NCBI RefSeq assembly: GCF_964204645.1 | Contig: NC_134030.1 | Span: forward strand, 19,349,110 to 19,413,109 | Reading direction: 5' to 3' | Length of the DNA stretch: 64,000 nucleotides | Source: Tubulanus polymorphus | Lineage: Eukaryota > Nemertea > Palaeonemertea > Tubulaniformes > Tubulanidae | Shown: positions 44,822 to 56,397 of the stretch, one piece after another | Layout: each line of letters opens with the position of its first letter | Position numbering within the stretch: position 1 is the stretch's first letter | Program-made: the position numbers and the translations under genes | The notes under the pieces: model-generated | Told to the model about the DNA's origin: nothing | What the model saw: only the letters and a program-made list of their open reading frames with translations | The model's database searches: none

Positions 44822-45074
44822 GTTCGAATTCATACTGGTGCTAGTCAATACTTAGAAATAGTTGATCATTTTAATGTGAATAACATATGAAATAGATAGA
44901 AATAGGAATTGATTAGATAGACATATTCTACAACTCTATGGTATAATATGCACCTGCCGTCTGAAGTCAAAAATATTCAGCTTCGGGCGACGCTAGATAT
45001 TCAGTTAGATCGATTGCCGCACCTGTCATAACGTGGCGATAGAGAAATTAATAATCGATCTTTTGTTAGATATC

Positions 45075-45115
45075 TATTTAAACTATAGTGCGGAAATATA
45101 TATTGTCTGAGATCA
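45075..45115 (+). promoter_or_regulatory. Core promoter of peptide gene P1
   Basis: TATTTAAAC at 45075-45083, with the expected start about 30 bp on, near GATCAACTCGAC. The same block is found in units 2 and 4 and, altered, upstream of P2 and P3. Confidence 0.55.
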
Positions 45116-45169
45116 ACTCGACAATTCAATCAGTATCGAACGACAGAAGAGAAAACCATCAATTTCAAC

Positions 45170-46580
45170 ATGAAGATCGCTTGCGGTAAGTTTCTAACTC
45201 TCCGATGAATATTTCAACACCGAAAGCAGAATCTACTGTATTTCAAAAACTCTTCCTCAGTATTTGACACCAACTCGGTTTAGAATTGTGGTTAGTTTCT
45301 GAATTTTTCTATGAATCAGTTTTCTAAAAACTTACAGAAAAGCAGACGCAGTTTAGGTGTATCGTGTATCACAAACTCTCACTAAGTATTTGACACCAAG
45401 TCGGAGTATAATTTCACCCGCTCCAACTTTACCACAAAAAGAGACAAAGTCTACTGTAATTCACAACTTCTCTATCTTGACAAAAAGACTCGGGTAAAAT
45501 TTGTCTCAACTTGATGGCAGTAAAAAGCAGATACTATTGTACAGTAGAATCCACTTAATTCGGATCATTTGGGACCAACAAAATTCATCTGGTTTACGCT
45601 AATTCTGGATTAAAGTCTAAATGTTCTGTATAATAGTGAACTGCAAATATTGTCCGGATTAGGTCAAAATCTGGATTGAATCGATCCGGCTTAAGCGGGT
45701 TTGACTGCATTTTATTAACTCTTGGTATTTAGCACTAATTCGGTGCTTACAAACCACGTATTCATCGCACAACTATTCTATTACAGCTATTCTGACGATG
45801 AATCTAATTCTCCTGGCGTTCATAGACATCTCAAAGTAAGTTACAACATCAGATATATCCTAATAGAATAATTACAATCAGACGTGGTGAATGGATTCTA
45901 AAGCAAAAACCCACTACGTTTTAATCAAAAGTTTTTTTTAAAAATCGAAAATTTATTACATCAAAAAACAAACTAAAAGAACTCACGACGTTTCGATCTC
46001 AACCTAGAGATCATCGTCAGGTGTGAGATCGAAACAGGTCGTGTTCGTTTAATTCTTTGATTAATATATTCTCGAATTTTAAATTGACTTTTAATTTGTA
46101 CATAGTGACTGGGTATTGTCAGATATATCTAATTCGAGAAAGGGTAAAACGCAAAAAGGGCTAGCTACCCCGTGGGCCATTAAGGTATGAACCGATGCAC
46201 AATGTTAGAAACTGCTGTTTAGCTACTCGTCGCACCATCGAGAAATAAAGCAAAATACATTGATTGATTATTGACCCTGATTTGCCATAAGTTTTTAATG
46301 AAGTTCTTTTCGTTACGCGTAACCCTTTCGAAAACTGAAATATTCGCGTCTCGGGGAGTTTAGCCATGTATCACACTGTTTCAGGATCGCTTGTAACGCT
46401 GATGATTGTCTGTATGTTCCTGAACATGAATGCATCAAAGCTGAGAGGAAATGTCAGCTTGGGCAATACTGCTGCACTAGTCATAATAATGTAAATCCGG
46501 AAGGTGAAACAATGGTAAAATCATGCCCATGCTCAGAAGCCCATTCCTATTATTGCCCTCCAAGGAAACCCGGCAAGTGA
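45170..46580 (+). CDS. Cysteine-rich secreted peptide P1, three exons, intact
   Basis: Exons 45170-45185, 45787-45835 and 46385-46580, all GT-AG and in phase, give about 86 residues. Exons 1-2 encode the signal peptide (MKIAC plus LTMNLILLAFIDIS). Exon 3 encodes the whole mature part: nine Cys spaced C-x4-C-x7-C-x6-C-x5-CC-x16-C-x-C-x7-C, ending RKPGK before TGA. The paired CC and even spacing suggest a disulfide-stabilised fold. I do not recognise the family and assign no activity. Exons 1-2 lie in the last array unit and exon 3 just outside it. Two paralogues (P2, P3) follow. The short split signal exon is shared by all copies. Confidence 0.85.
45936..46384. other. Peptide gene intron 2 with dispersed repeat
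   Basis: Contains a hairpin-forming block (AACTCACGACGTTTCGATCT and AGATCGAAACAGGTCGTG) that recurs in intron 2 of P3 (about 55150-55200) and P2 (about 51090-51120). It shows that the three genes arose by segmental duplication including introns. Confidence 0.6.
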
Positions 46581-47480
46581 AGCATTACTACGTATCTTCT
46601 CTCTTATAAATTTCATCGCGTGATTCTTGTAAATTCTATTCTATGAAATTCTTATCGTCTTTTTCCTCCCTAAATTGGTTTATATTGCTTCCGAATCCGG
46701 CAAGTCGCATTAGCACTGCATTTCGATACTTTAGTGAGATCCGCGCAAGAACATCAGAGAATTTCGATTTCAATTCGATCGGACTTTTGAAACCGAATTT
46801 AGATTCGTATATCATATGGGTTATTAGGCATTTATCCGTTTAATAGTTAAAATCTCGTAGCGTTAGAAGAATTAATCTTATATATCATTTCTGCTGTGGA
46901 TTCTTTCATCACCAAATCATATATACATGTACAACCTAATCTAAAATCAACGGGTCATCGAGTTCCTCTGTTCTAGGGTTATATGTACTCTCAATTGAAA
47001 TTGTAACAATTTCCTAAACTTTGGATCCAGATCTAAATCAAGAACGATGAAGATTGATTTATGATTTTAGATTGTGGTCTATGGTATTATAAACATAATT
47101 ATTACACAACCACACCACTAAAGTTAAACACAAATCAGCGACCATTTCTAGTAATGAATTTATGTACAATTTTCTGCACGTTATTTGTGTTAATAATTCT
47201 AAGATTTTGTAACGAATAAAATTCGAAGTTCAACGATGAAATCACGAAAGTTTTTATTAGATTCTGTTTTTGTTTTGCTGCTGGTTGATCGGAATCAAAT
47301 ACGAACAAAGTAAACGGTCAAAGGCAGTTCAATGATCATTAAATCATCGGAACGGTTCAAGCGTAGAATCCGGTTAAGTAGTTTCAGGACGAATCACGTA
47401 GTTATATTCATCCGCAGTACAGTGTATATTCGCAGCTGACTAGACTAGGCGACTGCGTGACTGGACGACTGGATGACCTT
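46581..47480. other. 3' flank of P1; no further gene
   Basis: Part of it (about 46680-46810) is similar to the region after P3 (about 55770-55870), so the duplicated segment extends past the stop codon. An AATAAA occurs near 47214. No other gene seen. Confidence 0.5.
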
Positions 47481-47604
47481 GGCCAGTTGCTCAAAACTTG
47501 ATGTAAGTTAACCGGCCGATAAATACCATAGTAACAATGAACTTTCAATTGTCACTATGTCAACTATCCACTGGTTAACTCTAACCAACTTTTGAGCAAC
47601 CGGT
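47481..47604. mobile_element. Short TIR element, about 124 bp
   Basis: GGCCAGTTGCTCAAAACTTG and CAACTTTTGAGCAACCGGTC are inverted ends, continuing inward through GTTAACC. Non-coding MITE. Confidence 0.75.
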
Positions 47605-47785
47605 CTCTGGAGATGGATGACTGGGTGACTGGACGAGTGGATGACTAGGCCATACCGACCACACTCTCTGTTTCATGAAAATGTAGCAGCTCATACCAAG
47701 ACAACGAGTAAGTTTTCTAGGTACTAACTGCTATTTGAAAATGTGTATCAGTTTTCATTATTGGCTTCACTATTATCTATTCATA

Positions 47786-48282
47786 ACTGTGTGTCACACC
47801 CTGCTCTACGTGCGATGTTTTGTTCCGTAATTTCGTTAATAATCGGTTTATCTTTAAATACTATGCCTCAATTTGTTCAGTAAAGAATTTGCATTCAGAA
47901 ATAAACTTTTTGCTAAAGTTGTTTTTGTTTTCATTTATGAGCGATAGTTTACTCAGCATACGCTCGCGTAATGCTGAAAAATCCGCACCGCGGACGCTCG
48001 GAAACGTTACAGTGACGTCATCACCTGCTCATTAACATATCAAAATACAGTAGGTGGCGCCACGTGACGGGCCGCGAAACCCGTTTTTCAGAATTACGCG
48101 AGCGTATGCTAGGTAAACTATCGCCGATAGATGAAAACACAAACAATCTTATACCAATTCATAATTTATTTCTGAATGCAAATTCCTTACTAAACAAATC
48201 GATGCCTAATATTCAGAGATTATTTTATTATTAACGAAATTAAGGACCAAAACGTCGCACGAAGAGAGGTGTGACAGACAGT
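47786..48282. mobile_element. Palindromic MITE, about 500 bp
   Basis: ACTGTGTGTCACACC at the left end and GGTGTGACAGACAGT at the right end lead into arms of nearly 200 bp each, meeting around a CpG-rich centre (GTGGCGCCACGTGAC). A second, interrupted member is at 57001-57610. It could form a long hairpin RNA if transcribed. Confidence 0.85.
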
Positions 48283-48447
48283 AGTAGATTTGAATGATTT
48301 TATGGAGAAAATATATACGTAACAGAAATCATAAGGAGGTTGCTTAAAACATAGCCTTACCTGAGGTTTTCTTTCCTTGAACGTCTTCACCAGTAAAGGG
48401 CGCTACAGCTTTTAAAAATTGATCGCAGAGTTGACGATGTTTTAACA

Positions 48448-49425
48448 AGCCCGTAGCCAGGGGGTTTCGTCCGTTCGAACGAACGCCCCATTTAGAATGT
48501 TGCCCTTCATGATTTCGGTAATTTCTTAGCCTATGTAACCGGTTCAGAGGCACCACTTGAGATCGAGTGTAGGCTACATCCTACCGGCGACTCAGCGGGC
48601 AGGCCATTCGTTTATAATGTTTACAGTAACACATATGGCTCACACTAGGCTCACACAGTTGACGAATCAAAAAAACTTTGTTCATATTTCTTTGATAACA
48701 TTTTCATCATAGTATTCTTTTAAATTACAATTCGGAGATTCTATAGATGTTTTTTTAAGAATATTGCTCCAGCAATTACAAAAAATACAAAAAATAATTT
48801 TCAAATTCACTACTCACCTTACGTCGGCGAAACAACTACATGCAATGTTCAATGATGTAGGGACCTCTTTGGCCTTCATGCGAATACATTACGTTGAGTA
48901 TATTTAGATAGAAAAGCTATGACGAAAATATTCGCGGGATAACGCCCAAGACGAATGTAGTTAGCAAACATTTTAAACAATCCAGAGTTACTTACAGGCC
49001 CGTACCCGGGGAGGGGGGTGCGTTGGGTGCTTTGAGGATTAAGTACATTTTTTTCAGTGACATTCTTATGTGAAATATTCTAAAATCTGGCCAGATATGC
49101 ATCTAAAACGTTTCCATTTTCAAAATGTTCTTCCCAAAACCCCCCTGTGGGGCTTCGCATCTGCGTCGCTCGCAGTCGCCACCCAACGCAATCAAATAAG
49201 TTCCACCCTCTCTAAATTCGCACCCAGCCATAAGAGAGGCTGCGTACGGGCCTGACTTACTGCATAAATTAGTTGTGAATAAATTTCATCATTACATTGT
49301 TGTTTTGATTGTGTGTGGAATAGCTACAGAATTCTGTTTTCAAGCATAGCCTTGGATACTGAACATGCAAATGTGCCCTTTTTTATAATCTAAGAACACC
49401 CCTTTCAAAATCCTGGCTACGGGCT
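48448..49425. mobile_element. Outer TIR element inserted in the PAN relic
   Basis: AGCCCGTAGCCAGGG at the left and CCTGGCTACGGGCT at the right are inverted termini. The host exon homology stops and resumes exactly at these ends. It is about 980 bp including the nested element, with no transposase frame. Confidence 0.8.
48995..49254. mobile_element. Nested 260-bp TIR element
   Basis: CAGGCCCGTAC and GTACGGGCCTG are exact 11-bp inverted ends, flanked by ACTTA on both sides (48990-48994 and 49255-49259), a clean target duplication. Non-autonomous. Confidence 0.85.
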
Positions 49426-49798
49426 CGTTTAGCGTGGAAACTGAACTAAACGCATACGATTCCTTCTTGCCAACGCTCGATATTAGCGACATACGCTATT
49501 CGACTTTTACTCTCCGATAGAAATGAGAAGTCGTTACCGCGATTGTAGATTAACAGGAACTTGGAGTGTAAAAAGAAACCAAAACGGCAAAACGTGATCA
49601 CGGTTTTTCGTAAGTTGATGAGTACTACGTCGTGGATGCGAATCATTACTACTACTAATTTTAGTAGAACTTCGCCGTAAAGACGACAGTAATAGACATA
49701 GCTAACATCGACGAATATCTATTCTTCGGAATATTTGTATTTTGTAAGTGTGTTATTGGTTTTCGTAGAGTAGCCGTGTTAACCAGGTTTTGAAATAA

Positions 49799-49927
49799 GT
49801 AACGAGACGAGTAGTACTGTATAGGTTAACTATTTATTTTGACGCACGATTTTTCGCTTCTAATGAATAGAAGCTTCATCAGGTGAATGAGTCTATACAG
49901 TAGGCCTACTACTCGTCTCGTTACTGG
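49799..49927. mobile_element. Short TIR element, about 130 bp
   Basis: GTAACGAGACGAGTAGTACT and AGTAGGCCTACTACTCGTCT-type ends are inverted. The centre has a palindrome (GCTTCTAATGAATAGAAGC). A related left arm is seen near 50165. Confidence 0.65.
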
Positions 49928-50575
49928 TTTTCGTAGAATAACTTGAACTGTTTCGCATTTTACTCTCTAGAGAGGGCGTTATTTTCGGAGTATACAAACG
50001 TAACGTTCAACATTGTCCGAGTGCGACATAATCGATAATTTGTGAGTGAAAAAAGAAAGCGGGAGAAAGTGCTTAATCCTTATCAGGCCTCCAGAACAAC
50101 CTACAGGACCGTTCATGAAATCAACCTCTGGACATATATGCCACTAGCAAAACTCGATGAGAAAATTCGTAGAGGAGCCGTGTTGACCGGGTGTTGAATA
50201 AAATAGAACCAGACGATTAGTGCGATATAGCTAATATAACTAATTTATTTGATGCACCAGCACCAATCCAGAGATATGAACGAAATAAAAAATCAAACGG
50301 GGGAAAATAGGGACAAAAAATTCAACAATGCGGACCCGGCGGGTACCCAAAAAATGGCGCCTGTAAACTGTGAAAAGGCTTATTGTGAAATTCATTTCAC
50401 AAGTTTGCAACAATTGGACACCGATAACTGCCCAATTTTCGCCAAAATAACAGAAAGACAAATAATTTCACAGCATAGAATTTACTAGAATTACACGATA
50501 AACTTAATACGGACGAAATAGCATATTTACAGGAGTTCAGCCAATATGAAAAAAAATTTCGTTTCGTAATAAACT
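49928..50575. other. 3' flank of P2; no gene
   Basis: Short overlapping frames on both strands have no support. A minus-strand AATAAA (plus TTTATT near 50244) could serve P2. Confidence 0.4.
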
Positions 50576-52222
50576 TCACTTGCCATGTGGCACTCTCAGA
50601 GGGCAATATCTGTCAGCTGGGCAAGGTTCGGATAAGACATAGCGATTATTGTTACGGTCGACTTTATTGTATTGAGTGCAGCAGTGTTCCCCCTCCGTAC
50701 ATTGCCGTCCAGCTAGGAGGCATCTACTTTGCTCAACCCACTCACATTGTCCGGCGTCACAAGCGATCCTGAAACAAAGTGATACAATGGTTTAACTACC
50801 CGAGACGCGAATATTTCAATTTTCGAAAGGGTTACGCGTAACGTAAAGAACTTCATTAAAAACGTGTGGCAAATCAGGGGTCTATAATCAATCAATGTAT
50901 TTTGCCTCGTTTCTCGATGGTGCGACGAGTAGCTAAATTGTCTAATATTCTGTATGAGTTTTTACCTTAATGGCGCACAGGGCAGCTAGGCCATGTTTTA
51001 CTTCTTCCCTTTCCCGAATTAGATATATCTGATGATAAGATAGCAGCCTACTATGTACAAAATTAAAGTCTATTTTAAGAAACGAGATCTTACACCTGAG
51101 GTTGGATCGAAACATCGTGCTCTTGTGATTTTTTTTTTGATTAACTGAATTCTCTAATTCTAAATAAGATTTTTTAATTTGTACATAGTGGCTTTCTTTT
51201 TATCCGTTCACCACGTCTGACTGTGGTTATTCTACTAAGATGTATCTGATGTTCTAACTTACTTTGAGATGTCTATGAACGCCAGGAGAATGATATTCAT
51301 CATGAGAAGGGCTGTAATGGAATAGTTGTATCTAGATGCAATGACTACATGCATTGTAAGCACCGAGTAAGTGTCAAATACCAAGTCAGAGTTAGTAAAT
51401 GAATGAATACAGTCAAACCCGCTGAATCCGGAACGGTTTAATCCAGATTTTGGCCTAATCCTAATAACACTGTCACCCTGATATAAGTTGCATATTCTAT
51501 AATCATATATATCTACAATTTCATATCGAATGGTTCATGATATTTCATATCTCTTACTACATGGAAATGCTTAACAATAATAATAATAATATTAATAATG
51601 GAAATAACTTATGAATATAGTATCAATATGTGCTTTAATCGTAATCAACATGTGACATTACTCAATATGTTTTCATAGTAATTAGCTCTTGTCAGCGCTA
51701 ATCAATAATTATTTAACGTCTTTCAAATATATCACTAGGTGTTAGTTTGTGAGTCCTGATGTCTACAACTTGTCTGATACATAGTTCTCACATTATACTC
51801 ATGATTCTGTATATAAAGACTGTGTAAAGTTTTGATAATCATTCTCATTCCGGGATGCAATAAAGATTGTACATAAAAGGTTTAACTGCCTCGTTGTTCC
51901 TGATGGATGGAATCCTGTACCGCTGGTGTAAATGCTAGTTCCCCAGCCAGCCTGCCGATACAACTAGCCGGTTACAATACCTGCAGTCCTTTTGTTCACT
52001 TATATACAGAAAATGACTTTTAATCCAGATTCGTGAATTACAGTAGACATTGTCTCTCTCTGTGGTAAAGTTGGAGCGGGTGAAATTATACCACGACTTG
52101 GTGTCAAATACTGAGTGAGAGTTTGTGATACACGATAGACCTAAACTGCGTCTGCTTTTCTGTAAGTGTTTAGAAAACTGATTCATAGAAAAATTCAGAA
52201 ACTTACCACAAGCGAGCTTCAT
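50576..52222 (-). CDS. Cysteine-rich secreted peptide P2, three exons, intact
   Basis: Minus-strand exons 52222-52207, 51311-51263 and 50768-50576 have GT-AG borders and the same phases and sizes as P1 in exons 1 and 2, giving about 85 residues. The signal peptide is split in the same way (MKLAC, then LLMMNIILLAFIDIS). Exon 3 has eight Cys: C-x4-C-x7-C-x6-C-x5-CC-x18-C-x4-C. One of P1's late cysteines is missing and the tail ends VPHGK. It is inverted relative to P1 and P3, yet introns and 5' flank are homologous, so an inverted segmental duplication is inferred. The TATTTAAAC of the P1 promoter is absent. Function unknown. Confidence 0.85.
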
Positions 52223-52519
52223 GTTGAAATTGATGGTTCTCTCTTCCGTCGTTTGATACTGATTGAATTGTCGAGTTGATCTCAAACAATATACATTTCC
52301 GCACTATAGACATCTAACAAAAGATCAATGATTAATTTCTCTATCGCCACGTGATGACAGGTGCAGCAATCGATCTAACTGAATATGTAGCGGCACCCGA
52401 AGCTGAATATTTTTGACTTCACACGGCAGGTGCATATCATATCACAGAGCCGCAGAAAATATCTATATATTTCATATGTTATTCACAGTAATATGATCAA
52501 TTATTTCTCAGTATTGTTA

Positions 52520-52992
52520 CCCCTTTATAGAAATTGATATTCACTTATGAAATAATGGAAAATAATCGGAAATAATGGAAACAACAGGAAGAGGTAACCA
52601 GATATACTCTCAATCACTCATTCGCACTCCAACTACACCGGCAGGTGGTTTTTGAAACAATATATGCTACAATGCAAAGTGAAAACTCTAAGTTATCTAA
52701 ACATTACTGTAATGGGCGTTTATAGATACAGTTTCTGAAGTCTTCGAATATTTTATTATGATAATTTAGAAATGATGGAACTGTGCGCATAAACGCCCCT
52801 TAAAGAAATGTTTAAAGATAACTTCGAGTTTTCACACTATATTCCATTGTAGCGTATTTTGTTTCAAAAAGCACCTGCTGCAATTGGCGTACTGTGAGTG
52901 AGTGATTGAGAGTATGTGGTTACCTGTCTTCTTCTTGTTACCATTATCTTCAAACATTTTCCATAAGCGAATATCAATTTCTATAAGGTGGT
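52520..52992. mobile_element. Foldback element with arms of about 220 bp
   Basis: Left arm (CCCTTTATAGAAATTGATATTC, ACTCTCAATCACTCA, CAGGTGGTTTTTGAAAC) and right arm (GTTTCAAAAAGCACCTG, TGAGTGATTGAGAGT, GAATATCAATTTCTATAAGG) are imperfect inverted copies over most of the element. It lies upstream of P2. Confidence 0.8.
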
Positions 52993-53215
52993 TATGTTGG
53001 GTAGTAGTTTAACAGTTAATAAATGTAAGGAAGCTGGAGTTTATGACCGGTGTTGCTATTATCAGACAAACCTGCGTTGATATTTGCGTAACTGATGAAA
53101 ATAAATAGTTATGTAAAATAAACATGTCTGGGAAATGACGTAAGTATCCGCGTAGGAAAACCCAATATGGCGTGGCAATGAGCTCTGGCGAGTGCAATAG
53201 ATATTTTTATAATAT

Positions 53216-53640
53216 TGTGATGTGTAGGTACGTAAAAACTCCATACGTGGGTTGGTGGAATGTTGTGACGAATGAATGCGTCATATACCAAACCATGTGA
53301 GGTAAAGGGGCTGCACACATTACTAACCGGCAAGCGATATAAAAAGGGAGGGTTTTTAGTTTAGAAGAGAAGAGGGTTTGGTAGTTTTAGAGAGAAACAA
53401 ATCTCAGTTAAGCATTGGGAAGAGATTGTAGTCAGAAGGAAAGAAAAGCAAGAACTGTTTAGATAGAATGTATATATCCGGTTAAGAAAAAATAAAGATG
53501 GATAGATAAACTAAAGACGTCGTTCGAGTTGTTTTACAAAAAGGATCAATGAGATCTATTCCAACAACACAAGTATGAAGATTTACCAACACTGCACACA
53601 ACACTGGTAGACATTTGGTGGAAACACCACAATAACAGTA
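53216..53640 (+). repeat. LTR-like dispersed repeat, copy 2
   Basis: Starts TGTGATGTGTAGG; TATAAAAAG at 53338-53346 and AATAAA at 53491-53496 stand in the order of an LTR (U3 promoter, then R/U5 poly(A) signal). Homologous to 8446-8800. No gag-pol next to it, so a solo LTR is inferred. Confidence 0.55.
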
Positions 53641-53932
53641 ACAATACTGAGGAATACCTGATGTTATCAATGTGAATAAAATATGAAATAGATAGACATA
53701 TTCTACAGTTCTGATATGATATACACCTACCAACTGAGGTAAAGATATTCTTCCTAACGCTAGATAGCCGATCGGCTCGTGCACCTGTCATAAACGTGGC
53801 AATAGAGAAATTAATCATCGATCTTTTGTTAGATGTCTATTTAATTAAACTATAGTGCGAAAATATATATTGTCTGACTCTCGACAATTCAATCAGTATC
53901 AAACGACAGAAAAGAAAACCATCAATTTCAAC

Positions 53933-55751
53933 ATGAACATCGCTTGCGGTTAGGTTCTTAATTATTCTATGATTATTTCGATCAGTTTCTAAACTCTTAC
54001 AGAAAAGCAGATGCAGTTTAGGCTTCTGTACTTCACAAACTCTCACTCAGTTTTTGACACCAACTCCGGGTAGAATTCCATCCGCTCCACCTTAACCGCA
54101 GTAAGGCTATGCCAAAGATATCCTGTTTCTCGGGTGGGGCAATCACCAACATGGGTAGGTAGGTAGGTAGGTAGGGGATTTTTTTCTTTTTATAGAAAAT
54201 AAAATTTGGGGTAAACTTTCGAAAATGGGTAGGTCACCGTAAATACATTTACTAGACTAATTTTTTAGGAATGAATATGATTAGCAGCCAGTAGATCATC
54301 ATAATAAAACGGAAGTTGGGGTGTTTGTACAATTAACTATTCAAAAAACTAAATTTTGAACATATTTACATATTTCACGGAATTCCTGGAATTTTACAAT
54401 CCACGGTCGCCATCAATGTCTTATTAAGCTCAGCTGTACCATTTCCAGAATCAAATTGCTAAATCCGATGTAATAAAATATATTTCACGATGTTGATCTC
54501 AGTGCCAACATCATGATTGGATTAAAAAGAAAAAAATACGAGAATGGAGAGTTTGGTAGTCGGTCGGCCACGTATATATTTTTGAAATATCGGGGCGGTC
54601 GGGCCGAGAAACAGGGTTTTCTTTTTGGAGTGGCCCAAGAGACAAAGTCTACTGTATTTCACAACTTCTCACTCTTGACAAAAAACGCGGGTAGAATTCG
54701 TCTGGACTTGACGGAAGTAGAGAGTCAGATACTGTTGTACAATAGAATCCACCCAATTCGGATCATTTGGGACCAACAATATTCATCTGGTTTACGCTAA
54801 TTCCGGATTTAAAGGTCATTTTTGTATACAAGAGAACAAATGGACTGCAAATATTGTCCGGATAAGGCCAGAATCTGGATTAAACCGATCCGGATTCAGC
54901 GGGTTTGACTGTATTCATTCATTTACTAACTCTGACTTGGTATTTGACACTAACTCGGTGCTTACTATCCATGTAGTCATTGGCATCAAGATACAACTAT
55001 TCTATTACAGCTATTCTGATGATGAATCTCATTCTCCTGGCGTTCATAGACATCCTCTAAGTAGAATAACCACATTAAACGTGATGGATGAATCAAAACC
55101 CACTCTGTACGAATCAAAAGTTTTCTTTAAAAACAAGACTTTGTAAAGACGTATCGACCCAACCTCAGGTTTAAGATCGAAACGTAGTGTTCTTTTGATT
55201 TATTGATTAGACAAATTCTCGATTTAGCCTTTCAATTTGGACAAAGTGGGTATTTATCTAATTATCAGATATATCAAATTCGAACAAGGGTAAAAGCAAA
55301 AAGAATGGCCTAGCTGCCCCGTGGCCGTTAAGGTATGAACCGATGCACAATGTTAGAAACTGCAATTTAGCTATTACTCGCACCATCGAGAAACAAAACA
55401 AAATACATTGATTGATTGTAGACCCTTGATTTGCCATAAGTGTTTAATGAACTTCTTTACGTAACGCATAACCCTTTCGAAAAATGAAATATTCGCGTCT
55501 CGGGGAGTTAAACCATTGTATCACTCTGTTTCAGGATCGCTTGTAACGCCGGAGAATGTGTGTGGATTGAGGAGAATGAATGCATCAAATCCAGGAAATC
55601 CTGTGCTGACGAGGAATACTGCTGCACTAATGAAAATAGGAACAATACCAGCGGGTCACGCGATGTCCGGTCCTGCCCATGCCCACCGATCAAAAGCTGC
55701 CCAAGTTTTAGACCATTACCTACACTATTGATACTTAACCGAGGCAAATAA
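53933..55751 (+). pseudogene. Cysteine-rich peptide paralogue P3, damaged
   Basis: Exon 1 at 53933-53948 (MNIAC) is followed by GTTAGG instead of GTAAGT. Exon 2 from 55011 codes for LMMNLILLAFIDI, but extra bases give ATC CTC TAA and destroy the AAAGTAAGT donor. Exon 3 at 55535-55751 is open, with nine Cys in the P1 pattern (EECIK-type spacing, EYCC, SCPCPP) and a longer tail ending NRGK. The TAA stop overlaps an AATAAA at 55747-55752. The intron is enlarged by about 500 bp of unrelated sequence. Loss of function through exon 2 is likely unless another donor is used. Confidence 0.75.
54150..54172. repeat. (GTAG)n microsatellite
   Basis: Five to six GTAG tetranucleotides in the enlarged first intron of P3. 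Confidence 0.85.
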
Positions 55752-56397
55752 AGTATATTTACATGTCTCTTGCAATTCACATTAGCGTCGCGTTTCAACA
55801 GTTGCGTTTCATGTACAAACATCAGAGAATTTCAATTCAAATCGATCGGACCTTTGAAACTGAATTTAGATCTCATATACATATCAGTGGTAGGCTGAGA
55901 CATCTCCGTTTTATAGTCAAAGTCTCGTAACGTGATAGAAGAATTAATCTCATACATAATTTCTATCGTGAGATTGTTTTTTTTACCAAATCATGTAAAA
56001 TCCAATTTAAAATCTACGGGTCACAAGTTCCACTGTTCTGAGGTTACACGTACATATTCATTTAGTTTGGATGACTACGTTTTGGTAGTTTGTTGGTGAA
56101 ATGCAGGCCCGTAGTCTGCCATCTCTAGGAAAGTTGAATTGGTGCCCACGCAAATGTCAGGTGCTAACAGTACTCGCGCAGAAATGTTTTCATGATCAGA
56201 TGCGAGGAGAAGCCATTTCGCTTCCAGTATATTCGGGGTGAACATTTTGCTTATTTTTCTTATCATTTGGCCGCAAATCAAGTTCGATCGTGAAAGCGTG
56301 ACCATATTCCGAATGAAAAGGAACGAAAAAGCGTTACCTAGCTTTCAGAACGGGACATTTTCGGGCACGGGTCCGAGTATAGGGTATATTCTCAAGA
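55752..56397. other. 3' flank of P3
   Basis: The first part is homologous to the P1 3' flank. No further gene recognised. Confidence 0.45.

Larger units (their letters stand above)
48354..49650 (-). pseudogene. Relic of a PAN-domain lectin exon, split by TIR elements
   Basis: Two pieces match exon 1 of the lectin gene at 10923-11238. One at about 49440-49640 has the GAAATGAGAAGTCGTT and EGIVCV-coding regions. The other, at about 48354-48447, codes for a KHRQLC and KKTSG-like segment and keeps the CTTACCTGA donor. Between them sits an inserted element. The frame has shifts and the lectin exons are not found downstream, so it is a decayed paralogue. Confidence 0.75.
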
